This document shows, in pieces, positions 33,001 through 45,000 of a stretch of DNA of 64,000 nt. Made by a program: the position numbers and the translations under genes. The DNA is from Lanius collurio (lineage: Eukaryota > Chordata > Aves > Passeriformes > Laniidae): the NCBI GenBank assembly GCA_020086605.1, contig JACBWW010000012.1:12606716-12670715 (forward strand), in the 5' to 3' direction. Within the stretch, counting starts at the first letter, position 1, and each line of letters starts with the position of its first letter. Under the pieces are notes generated by a model. The model saw nothing but the letters and a program-made list of their open reading frames with translations, was not told the DNA's origin and did no database searches.

Positions 33001-34399
33001 GTAGATTTTGAATCTAGAAGTCTTTTATTTTTGTATATCAGTTACAAGTATAGATTTTTTTATCATTTTATTAAAGTAATGTCTAATGTTGAAAACTTTA
33101 GTCCTAATACATGTTAGTATTGGGACATGTATTGAATTTGGAAATAGTTACTAGAAAGGTTAATTTTAAATCATATTCTCTTTTATGCTTTTCAGATTCA
33201 GAATCACTAGTTTTCGTAAGTAACATATTTTAGAAACTGTAGGAAAATAATCCACATTTTAACTTAGGTAATGTCATAGCACACAAGTCACTCTACCTGA
33301 TGAAACTTTATCATCAGTCAGAGTCCTGATGCTCCCTGAATGATATGTTATGAGAGTTGAACAGTGTTCATGGTGGACGAGAGAGATCTACATTGGATTT
33401 CCTACACATGTCCAGACAGTTTTCATGTTTCAGTAAATATATACAAAATTACTGCAGTGTTCAATTCGTTTTGATGTTGCTTTCAAGGAACAGCTCTAAA
33501 CATGATCAATATTTGTGAAAGTTCCATTTCTTGATTCACACTGTCAACTTCCACACAATATCAAACAACTGTCATCTGTAGGTAGGTACTATGAATAGGC
33601 AGCTGGGCTCAGTGATTGCTGCTAGACTAGAATCAAGGTGGGAAAACAGTTAAGGTGAAAGAAGCAAAAATTAGGAGTAGCACAGAGCATCTTTAAAAAA
33701 AAAAAGAAAAAAGGCAAAAAAGTGAAAGCATACTTGGGAGTCAGACTTGGAATCAAAAAGCCACAGAATAAAAATATATACTAAATAGAAGGGCAAGGTA
33801 GGAGTTTATTTCAAGAAGCAGGCAGGCAGACTGGTTGGGAGTGGGAAGCAGAATGAAGCAGGCATTAAGCAGTCAAAGAAGAAAGCCACAGGAACCTAAT
33901 TGCAACTGATCACAAATAACTGAGAGCTCACATGGATGGCATCTCAGAGTTTGATGGAGCCAACAGTCAGACACACAACTCCGTCCTTGACTGTTCAAAT
34001 TGTTCAGATTTATTAGGTCTTACTGGGAGAATTCCACCCCCTTCAGTAGAAATTCAGATTAACAGGCACCACCAGCAACATGATCTCTTTGTTGCTGTTC
34101 TTTATGTTCCATCTGATCACATTGCTCATACTTGCTTCAATGGTAGCTGCTCCAAAGAATCTGTCTTTAAAGAAGGGAACTAACCCAAACCAAAACTGCT
34201 GCCCTCATTTGGTCAGATGGTCACCTCAGGTATGGCACACAAGGTGTCCCAGAGGAAGACTGGGTGCTCCACAATGCAGAGGGGTTGACACTGGTACCCT
34301 CACTTACTTGTTCTCAGTGTATTGTCTAAACTCCCATTTCCACGTGCCTGCTTAACTGGATTTACAGATCATATTACCTAGTTTTGATTACATTAACCC

Positions 34400-35890
34400 T
34401 CACAAAATGGACAAGTGGCTTAAAAAGATTCCTGTAAAAAAATTGTCATTGAAGATAATACTGAGCACAAGCAGGAAACAAGAAAATGGTAGAGCTGACA
34501 CTTCTGTTCCAAGGGTGAATTCTTTGTCAGCCACATGACATCAAGACCTGATCTGATTTGAACTGGCAGTAAATTGATGAAACACATTAAAAATTATCAA
34601 GACTGAAATATCCTGTGAGGAATGGCTGAGAGAATTTGGTTTGTTCAGCCTGGAAAAGAGAAGGATTCGGGATGACATAACTGTGGCCTTCCAGTACCTG
34701 AAGGGAAACTACAAGAAGAATGGAGAGGGAGTTTTTACAAGCATGTAGTGACAAGACAAAGGACAATGGCTTAAAACTGAAAGAGGGTAGGTTTAGATTA
34801 GATCTTAGGAAGCATTTTTTCACAGTGAGAGTGGCAAGGCATTGAAACAGGTTACCCAGAGAAGTTGTGGATACCTTATTCCTGGGAAGCATTCAAGGCC
34901 AGGTTGGATGGAGCTCTGAGCAATCTGATCTAGTAAAGTTGTCCTTTCCTATGGCAGGGGGTAGGAACTATCATTCTATGATTCTATGATTATGACTCTA
35001 TGAGTTGACATCCAATGGTTTTAATGAAGTTCACCTAAAGTGTGTACTGTGTCTTGAGATATCAGCTAAAGGTGGTATGAAGCCACTATGGTTAGCAAGA
35101 TTTTTAGAAAACTATGCATTTAAAACATGAAGACAGACCTTCACAAATTGTTTTCAGTGATGTTTTAAGTTATATTGCTCAATCCAGTACTTTGCAAAAC
35201 TTAATGATAAAAATCTAGAAGTTTCATAGGTAATAGCAAAAGACCACATGCCATTGGGGAAACAATTGTTATTCCCACAACAATAAAAATCACTGAAATA
35301 ACACAGGTAAAACAATACAGCAGCAATCTAAAATGCACTCTTCTGTTAGTAAATACTGTTGAAAGATGCATAGAAGACACTGCTAAAGATTTGAAAAAAC
35401 AAGTATTAGGACAATTACTGCTCTAAATGTACTGGAGAAGATCTATTCTCAACAGGAAATGGTTTCTTTAGTGAAATTGATGTTTAATGGAAAAACTGTG
35501 CAAATGTAGCCAGTGATGGAGTGGCTGCTTTGACTGCAATAAAAAAGGGATTCCAGACCCAGGCTACAGAGAGCACTGCACACGAAACTCCTTCACTGCA
35601 CCACTCAGGTTGAGCTATTGCAGCAAAGTGTTATAATGTTATAATTTGACAAAAACAAGCCCTTCAAACAGTGGCATCTTTATCAGACTTTGTAATGAGA
35701 TGGGGAGGGACCATGAAAATCCCTGGCACTACACAGAGGTTTTCTGGACAACTTGTGGCAAAGTGCTTAAAAGCGTTGTCAAACTTGATACATTTTTCTT
35801 CTACAAAAAGACAAGTGTTCCAAATTTACTGACATTTTCAGTGATGAAAAGCTGCTCTAGCCTAGCAGGAATTTCCAAAAAATAAACAGA
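34400..35890 (+). pseudogene. hAT/ZBED-family transposase-derived relic
   Basis: The likely start is the ATG at 34407 (MDKWLKKIPVKK), the usual opening of ZBED5/FAM200/SCAND3-like proteins. A degraded BED zinc finger follows at 35038-35130 (CVLCLEIS, GGMKPLWLARFLE), with the two Cys kept and the His ligands lost. Next come IGETIVIPTT and NTVERCIEDTAKDL (35253-35427), a GEDLF-like block and ASDGVAALTAIKKGFQ (35435-35560), and LCNEMGRDHENPWHYTEVFW with GKVLK and FSVMKS-like text (35690-35880). These appear in the correct family order but with several stops and frame changes. The C-terminal hAT dimerisation region is not visible. A CR1 copy interrupts it at about 34605-35005. It cannot encode a full protein. 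Confidence 0.8.
34605..35005 (+). repeat. CR1 LINE nested in the hAT relic
   Basis: AATTTGGTTTGTTCAGCCTGG, then GTAGGTTTAGATTAGATCTTAGG, then TTCATTGAAACAGG-like and GGCCAGGTTGGATGGAGCTC text, ending with ATTCTATGATTCTATGATTATG. This is a textbook 5'-truncated avian CR1 with its octamer tail, plus orientation. The hAT blocks resume 35 bp after it. Confidence 0.9.
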
Positions 35891-35999
35891 CTTAATGTAT
35901 CCCTTTGAGGGGAAGGTGATGTTTTAACGATGAATAAGACATACAAAAATACTTTTATGATATGTTATGTATTAATGGTATATAGTTTGATATTCATTA

Positions 36000-38900
36000 A
36001 AAATAATAATATCAGAGACCACAGATCTACACATCTAAAATGTGAGTAATTTGAAAAGTGTGATGAAATTTTATTATACTGGTTTTTAGTGTGACATAAT
36101 AAATCAACTACAATAGCAATATTATTATTTCAAAGGTAAGGAGTACATATATCTTATGAATAACCAGTATAATATAATTTATTTTGTTTGTCAGATGTAT
36201 TTGACTTCCACCTATATTGGTCTTGAAATGTTTTTTGGCAGTAGTAGAGGATCAAACAGGTGGTAATGATGCTCAAGTGAAGAGTGAGATCTCTTATAAA
36301 ATTTGATGGAAAATATAAATCTCTAATGCTCTGATTAAAAGCAATGATAAGCAAGGTATTACGTTCATAGTTTTTGCTTCTCTTACACATGTTTTTTTGC
36401 TGTCAATCAATTTTATACTTGTAGCTCCTAAAGTACTCCTAAAGAACCCCTCCATCACAACAATTCCAATGTTCTTTAGGAAAGAATAAAATTTAATTTT
36501 TAAAAACCTACTTAGAAGATTTTAATAGTGTGTTTTAAGGTATCATAAAAGCAATTTTTTTGGTAAATACTATTTGAGTTTTAAATTTCTTTTATATTAC
36601 TGGGTTTTGCATATTTTTAATTTTTTTCACATGCTCCTTTGTGTGTATTATTCTGTATTTTAAAAGTAGATATTTCAAGTGTACCTGTGTAGAAGTGTGA
36701 AGCACAAAGGGAGCATGTTTTGAGGGGGAAGAAAGCAGGATCAGGTGTAAAATTGAAAAATTGTTAGGGATTTTTGATGTGTTTAGACATAGTGTTTTAG
36801 ACTTATGTGCCACATATGAATGTTTTTTAACCAGTGACATGTAAAATATTTTGTCTGTTTGATTATGCCGGCCAGTATAATTCAACTAACCCTTGAAATA
36901 TGTCTCAATTTAATTAAATGTGTTAGAATTTCTTTAAAGTGGTATCAAGGCATGTTTCTAGTATTTAATAGTCAGTCTCTATCAAGTAGTTGTTAAACTA
37001 TTTCCCAAAGTCTGTCTTTCAATGCAAAGAATAAGAAAACAAACCAGCAAAGTAAAGCACATTCATTGCTCCCAGCACAGGCTCCCAAAGGAGCTGCCAC
37101 AGTAAAACACAATATGAAAAGTAAGAGTTACCATGTATGTTTAAGTATAATCCAATCATTGCAGGTTGATGTGTTTTAAGACTCTGTTGTTTGTCAAGTT
37201 TCTCTTGCAAAATCATGAGCTCTAACCATGTTTAAAACTGGCGTCAAAGATCTTGGCAAGTGCTTCTCTTTTTTTCCCCTCTAATACCCACTTAACATCC
37301 ATGAAAAGAGATTACCTACATTTTGGAGCTTTTTTGGTGAATTTAAAAAGAATTCTGTTTTTAATGACTTTTTTTTTTTTTTTTGCAAACTTTGCCTTTT
37401 TGCAGACAAATAATGGCTTTAAACATATAAATGGGTGGACGAGTTTCAAAAACCCCAAAATACTAAGTACCAAACTATGTGAAAAATCAGATCACAAGTA
37501 TCATAATGGGTTTCAGGGTATACAAGGCACATGTGAAAGTCTCACACCACATATGGGAGGTAATTCTTTGAAAAAACCTCTTGGAATTATTTTTGAATTT
37601 TAGAGAAATTACACCCTGCCTGCAGCTTCTTTTTCCTTTAATACTAAATACTACTATTAGTAGCATTTCCAGATGTCATAGTTTGTCCAGATGTACAAGC
37701 AGTACTATTTTTTTATTTATTAATTTACTAATCTCTGACTTCCTGGAAATTAATTTTAAAAAATACTACACTTCATCACAATAAAATGTATACTTATCAT
37801 CAAAAATATGGAACAGTTGTTAAATATGGGATTCAAAAAGAACTAAAGTGCTAGCAGATAGTAGCTGTAATGTAAGAACTGGTTTTGCCTTTGTCTCTCT
37901 AACTGGAACTACAACTGTGCTTTTGTGACAGCTAAAATTTCTGGTTTCCAGTCTGAAGTGGTTTCTAATAGATGTACAACCATTTTCTCCAAGCTTGTGT
38001 TGCTGTCATGTTTAAGCATCTACGTTCCCTCTTGGTGTTCCCTTTCAACATGTCTTTATTAGCAAACAATAATCTGCCCTTGCATCATAAGTTGGCATTG
38101 TTACTCTTAGCTCAGCTTCAGGCCTTATTTTCTGTGTGCCAGCCTAGACTTACATACTCAGAAAAGAAATCCCATCACGAAACTGATGACTCAAAGGTTT
38201 TTATTGATTATTAGTTCCTTGACCCAGTTCACTGCACAGATACAGGAGCATTCGTGCTGGTAGAAAGGTGCAGGTGCTGCAGAAGCAAGAACAAACTATG
38301 GTGGAATTGGAGGCAAGGAAAGAAGGCAGTGCGCTATCACTTTCTTTAACTTTGTTCTTACAAAACAGGGAAATTTCCGTTCTCTGATCATCCTAGTAAC
38401 AGTTCTCCACGTGCCCCAGTTTGAATCCATTTTTCTTTAATATAAGTTGCCAGAATTCTGCATAGCTGTATAAACAGGGTCTCATTAGTGCAATGTGAAG
38501 TAGCATAAAGGCTTCTTTTACTCTACTGAAATTATCATTTCTGATTTAAGGTCATGTTTGCCTTGTAGGGTTGCATCACTTTGGTGGCTCCATTGTCCTG
38601 AGATTGACTAATACGTTATGATCTTCATTTCCCTAATAGGTTTTCAGTGTATTAGTTTCTGAGGAACTGTCACAGAACTAGATTTAGGCATAAATAGTGT
38701 ATGATGACAGACTGATGTGTCTGCAGAATCATCATGGTACAGAATTGCTCCCATATTTCATCCTCTTTTAGCTGCTCAGGGTGCCAAGATCACATGAGCA
38801 TTAATTTCATGTGACTGCTGCTGTGCTGGTTGTGTACTCCTGCTCACACCTCTTCCCCAACACTGTCAACTTGGCTGCAAGAGGGGATAACAAAAGAGAA

Positions 38901-40220
38901 AGAAGTTCATTTCAACATGGGGGAGTGGAAGATGTATTTAAGAGCTTAAAGCTAGTCCCTTCTAACAGGGCTGGGTGGTTTAGGTCTCATACCCACATAT
39001 TATATTATGGGACTGGGAAGCTTTACTCACTTGTGACCTTTGTTGCTTCCTCTTAATTTCATCAGGCTGGAGACAACATAGTGTTCTAGGAGGATTTGGC
39101 CATTGACAGAGGTAAGCACAGAGGAAACTGGGATCTTGGCTATCTGATGCTGGAATTGGAAGGTCTTTTCACCTGTGATGAGTATGTTTCACTTCTTTGC
39201 CTCTGCGAGTAGCTTTCTATTGTTCTCAGACAGTGTGCATGGCTCCAGCCCTGAGACAGACAGGGGGTTGTGCAGAAGGCAGTGGAACCATGGTTGTTTG
39301 TTATTGCTTAGCTTAGCAACACAAACTTCTCAGGGAAGATGTTCCTGTCCTGGTTCCTCTGTCATCACCACAAAATACAGTTTTGAAGCCTGTTCATGTT
39401 GAGAAAATAAGTAATTTTATCCTCTCCTTGAGGGCATCAAAATCCAATTTGGTATACACTGCTAAGAAGCCTTGAGCACTGAGCCCGTGCCTCAACCTCA
39501 TACTTCGTATTATTAAATGTCATGACACTTCTGTTACTCCAGTCCCTGAGTTACCCAGTTTTCCCTTTATCCTAGTTCAGTCCTCTGTTAGGAGGCATTG
39601 ACATCACTCCTACTTTTTATGCCAGGCATTTTAAAAATATTTAATAAGATTGTTCTCAAAGATGATCTTTAAGGAACTCCACTACTAACTTCACTCTAGG
39701 GCAGAGATCTAGTATATGGGAGTTGACATCTCCTCTACAGCCAGTTCCTTACTTCTTACAATTGCAGCAACAACTCCAATTTTATGTAAAACTTTATGCA
39801 GAATATTGTAGAGATCTAGACAAATACTACTCTGCTTTTTATTTGTCCATAAAACTTGCTCTTTTATTAAAGATATCCAGTCATTCTAGCAGGATTGCTT
39901 TGCTAGTCATGTAATTTTATCTGATTTTCCATTTACCCTCATACATTTAATGGTTTATTTTCTTCAGAAGTTGTTTTAGATTTTTTGTACTCTGAGATCA
40001 GAGTAATGTGTTCAGGTGTGTAGATCACTTTATTTTCTGTACTGTTTGCTGAAATAAAATAGATATAGGAATAGAGAAGTAGAAATAGAGAACATTAGCA
40101 AATGGCATAAGTTAGACTATTCCTGTAATATTATTTTCAATTATGGTTGTTATATTTCAAAAAAGACAAATTATTGAAAAAGATACTCAGAAATAGCTAT
40201 AAGAATGTTTTTGGGCTTCT
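36000..40220. other. no gene recognised
   Basis: AT-rich sequence with a T18 run at about 37370-37385. Open frames up to 116 codons occur but lack domains or paired splice sites. This may be intronic or intergenic. Confidence 0.4.
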
Positions 40221-40224
40221 TGTA

Positions 40225-40605
40225 ATGTGAGTTATAATGAGAGGCTTAGAAAGCTCAATCTGTTCAATATGTTTGAGTCAGGATTCAGATGTAATTTGAT
40301 CAGAGTCCACAAATAGGTGTATGAAAATGAGATTTCTAGTATTTAATGGCCTTAAACAGTAAAGAATGTAATAAAGTCCAGAAGCTTGAAGCTGAATGTA
40401 GACAATACCAGACTAATAAATAAGGTGCATCTCTTTTAACAATGAGGGTAGCTAACCTTTGGAACACATGATTTAGATTGCCATTACTTGGAATCTTTAC
40501 AAAGACATTTAGTTTGATGTAATAGCAGGAGATTCGTTGGCCTGCAGAGGAAGTGTGGTCATGCTAATTTAGTTATAGTCCCTTTTGGCCTTGATGTTTT
40601 TCTCC
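40225..40605 (+). repeat. ancient CR1/LINE 3' relic
   Basis: GAGAGGCTTAGAAAGCTCAATCTGTT, then GAAGCTTGAAGCTGAATGTAG, CAATGAGGGTAGCTAACCTTTGG and TAGTCCCTTTTGGCCTTG follow the order of an old sauropsid CR1 3' end (LEKRR coding end and 3' untranslated region). It is heavily diverged, plus orientation. Confidence 0.6.
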
Positions 40606-40609
40606 TTCT

Positions 40610-42048
40610 TTTTAAAAAATCTGATACATAAAACAAGTCCCTTAAACATGCAAAAGAACGGAAATAACATTGACCTCTCTTCTCAGCTTGCCACGTACGA
40701 TGCACTTATCTTCATTTTCTATACTTAGGAGGGAACGACCTTACAAAATGAAATCTGCTTGCCCTCCTGCCTTGATAATCTGTAAATGATGGCATTTTAT
40801 GGCCATAAAGTGTTGGAAATGCTATCTTATTTTTATAATACAACAGAGTTTGTTATTTAGTCAAGATTATTTGAGCTTGAATTAATTCCTAGTCAGTCTG
40901 TTTTCAAATAAGCATTGCTTTCTTTGTGTTGTGAGAACTAAGAATAAAAAAACACCATATATTGAATACTGGTAGCCACTTAAAAAGGCAAAATGCTGCA
41001 CTTTGGTTGTATATGAGAAACCAGTTGTAGACTGGGAAGTACTGGGGGTTTTTTGAGCCAAGTTTTATGGAAACAGATAAAAATTCATTAAGAAAGATGG
41101 GCAGACAGAGAGAATAGCAAGGGTGCTGATTTTATTAGTTATACAAAGTGTAGGAGTAGATGGGCCAGTGCTTGAAGTGATCTCTGGGTTTTTTGAACAA
41201 AAATGTCTACGTTCTATACTTTACATTTAGAATTCAATGTAAAAATAAAGGAAAAATATTTAACCTTCTCTATCTCTCCAGAATTCATTAATTAGTAAAT
41301 AATTAAGGAAGAGGTTTCTATTAAACTGGTAGAGGAAATGGGAAATAAAAATGAGTCAGCTTAAAAATATTGCATCATAAAATATTTCATTATATCACTT
41401 TATGTTTTTTTCCCATGTCATTTCACTTGTTTGTGTGTTATTTGAACAATTTTAAAGTTAACATGACTTGAGGAAAAAGAAGCATGAATGGAGACAAACA
41501 CAGACACATTTTTTGTTTGTTTTAGTTTAGAAACATTTTCACTTTCAAGCACAGAACTGATTATTGTGGTAACATTCCTTGACATTGTGCACAAAGTAAA
41601 ATTCAGAAGACTGAATTAACCATGACCTTTAAGAGAAATCTTAACCTAGATGTACAAAGTAAAAATGGGTAAGCAGTCTGACAGATGGATAAATAGTTAT
41701 CTAGGACACTTTCATTATAAAATTTGTTTAGTTAGTATACTCTTCTGAGAAAAATATATTGGTAGTTTCCAATAAAGTTGAAACTGATGAACTGTCATGA
41801 ATCTTGAGGATCTAAGATAGGAAATCAACTGGGTTTTACAGAATTGTATGAAGAGAATACAGTATTCTTAGGTGTTCAATAACAACTACACTAATTTTTT
41901 GCTCGGCACCCGATTCAAGAACATTAAAATATGGTATAGAATCTTACTGCAAAAGCCTGCCTTTGCCTTCTAAGTAATGAAAGCATAAATGGGCACTATA
42001 GTACTTAATCCATGCCTGGAATTAGGGTTTTTTTTTGTTTGTTTTTGT

Positions 42049-42079
<31 letters not shown>

Positions 42080-45000
42080 ATTAGCAGTATTTTGGTCCAG
42101 AATATTTATGATCATTTATTGGAACATACAAGGGGTTTAGGAAACATTTACTTGATGTTTGAAAAATGATGAGGTGAAATATAATAGTATACCATTACAT
42201 AATTTCTTTTTGTAAGGGCAAATTTGAAGTGAAAGGACAAAGTTCATCTGGGTTTGTCTGTTAGAGCAGATGTCCTGCATGAATACTGAATTACTTTATT
42301 CTTTAAACAGAAGATTTAGGAAGATTTAGAAAGCTTCGTGTTTTGATTTGAAGTGGAAATGGCTATAAAGAAAGAAAGTTATTTCAATGCTGAAGACATG
42401 TGAGTTTTTCTGTATAATGTACATTATATAACTTTAAAATTGTAGTACTGTTGCTGTTCCATTCACAGCAGCTTTTATGTGTCATGTTAAATCATGCCAG
42501 ATTGGTGGGTTTTACAGTGATCTAGTAGAGGCTACAGGAATACTACCTACTCCCTTTTTAAATGTTGAACTTGCTAAATAGCAGCATATTGCTTCAGCAA
42601 TTTCAGCAATTTTCAGTGCACCATTTTGCCCTATAGAAAAATGTTTAGGGGAAATCTACAGCAGCCAGGACTAAAGCATCTTGGTTTATCCGAAGTCTAT
42701 TCTCAGTATAGATGTTTTAAAAATAATTGACATCTTGGTATCATCTTTCTTACATAACGTCCTGTTTAAAACTGCACAATGTAATAGAACAAACATCAGT
42801 CCAACCCTTCAATTTACTGTAGCAGTTTCTGCTGCTCTCAATTAAACATGCTTGTTCTTCACACAGAATCATTTGATAAAAATTGCTTATTAAAAGAGTG
42901 CAGGACTTTACATACTACTACATGGGATTACTTGGTCAGTTGAACTCGCAAAGAGTTCAAATATATTGTGAAAAAAAGAATGTTAAAAAGGCATAAAATT
43001 AGTATCACCTTAAAATAAGTTAAACTTACATGTTGAAAATATTTAAATTGCTATTTCTTAAATTACATGCAAACACAAGAACTGTGGTTGTTGAATACAA
43101 TATTACTGATAAGTAAAAGGTTTGCAGATTGGCTGCACTCACAATAGAACTTAATAGAACAATATTGTAAGACTGAGAGAATCAGATAAGTTATAATGAC
43201 ATATAAAGCAGACTCTTCTAACTGTGTAATTGTTAGTACTGTAAGAAGGGAAAGTAATAATTATTGTTATAACCAGTAACATTGCAGTGACTGAAGACTT
43301 GCAATAAACAGACCTGGAGAACAGTAATGCATTTTCATTTGATAGAATTTCTAAGTATAAACTTCAGGACTTCTTGTCCTTCTAGGCATTTGAAAAACAA
43401 GTATAGGTGATTAATGAATTTCTCTCGTGAGTGTCTGCAAAAGCCCAAGATGTTTCTGACAGGGTGGATAATATCTGAAAACTATGAGATTTGGGGAAGC
43501 TTGAGAAAAGAAAAGAAACCTGGCTGGTTTATGTATAAGACAAGGTATAAAAAACAATTAAGTTTTATTAAAACAGAGCCTTTCTGAGAACATATATTTA
43601 TGTAGGTACAGGTAAAAGTGAGAGACCATAGGTTTTTCTTTGTTTGCAGGGCTTACGTTAAGGTTCCTAGGAACAGTTACAAAGAGAAACCTTAGCTGGG
43701 CAGAGAGGTTCAGTATTTGATGTGGGCACTAACTCCTCAAGCTGACTTCAATGTATAGGCTGACAAATCAAGAAGTTGCTTTAGTTTTTAAGTGTAAGCA
43801 CATTTATTGTTTGGTTGTTTTGTGCTTCTGGACTGATTGTGACCCATTAGTAATTTTTAATGATTACTTATCTACAATTCATTGGAAATATCATTAATAA
43901 ATTTACCTAGTTTTTCTTAGTGTGTACTAATTTAGAGAAGCTTAATAGACAATAGTAAACTTTTATTAATATATTAAGTGTACCAAAAAGCCTGCTCCAT
44001 GGGACACTGCAGAAATGCACTGAAAGTTAACCCCTTATATATAACCCAAAAATTTCACAACACTATTGAGAGGAAGAAGGTCATTGTGGTTGCAAGATCC
44101 TTATAACAAAGAATTTTGAAGAACAAGACACAGATAAGGTAATAGTTAAAGATTGCAAGGATCTTCAAAGAGTACAAATAAAATTATTTTATTCAGAAGT
44201 CAGAAAAACTCTTAAGTAAGAATTTTTTTTTTTAAAAAAAAAATCTGCTCCTTGTTAAATGACTTATTGCTATTTCTAACTAGTTAGATTTTCATTGTGA
44301 TTTTTACCAGGTTTTAATTTCTGATCCAAAGTCTGTTAATGAAAACAACGGCACATACAATTCTTATTGGATAACAGGACAGGCCATTCATACATTCAGC
44401 ATCTCATTTATCAGTAATTACTTAGGGATCTACATAACATAGAGTAGTTTGTGAGGTATTTAGCCAACAAAGTTCACTATAACAGAAAAGCTGTTTTTGT
44501 GAGTGTGGAACTGTGGAATTATGTCCTTGTTAAAAAACATAAGCAGAACAAGCTAAGTACTATGATTATTGCTAAAGAGTGAAATTATTCTTTTCCCACA
44601 GTCAATTTCCAGCCACCAAATCTGTCATGAAATGATATGACTGGAAATCATATTTAATTTTTTGAAATGTGAGTCTTACATGTATTTCATGATATTTCAC
44701 AAAACTATACAATCTTTTTAAAGGAAAGGTGTGTTAAGATGCTCTGTTGAAACAGTTCTTGTGGGGAGGTAAGACACATGGAAGTCCTCATTTTTGAAGG
44801 CTTTCTCATCAGAAATTACTTATATACAAGACACATATAATACATGTGAAATGTTTAATACTTTCTCTGTGAGGAGAAGAGAGTTTGTTTCTGATATAGA
44901 AATGTTTTAGCACTCAAGTTGGTTGTATACTTCAGGTCCAGCTTTTCTGGTAGTGTTGTTTTCTCCCAACTCTAATATTTTGCCTAAAAAAAGATTTTCT

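Noticed and set aside
33180..33226. Possible 20-nt plus-strand microexon between a TTTTCAG acceptor and a GTAAGT donor near 33195-33215
   Set aside because: Isolated, with no neighbouring exon and no frame to join. Such pairs occur by chance in 64 kb.
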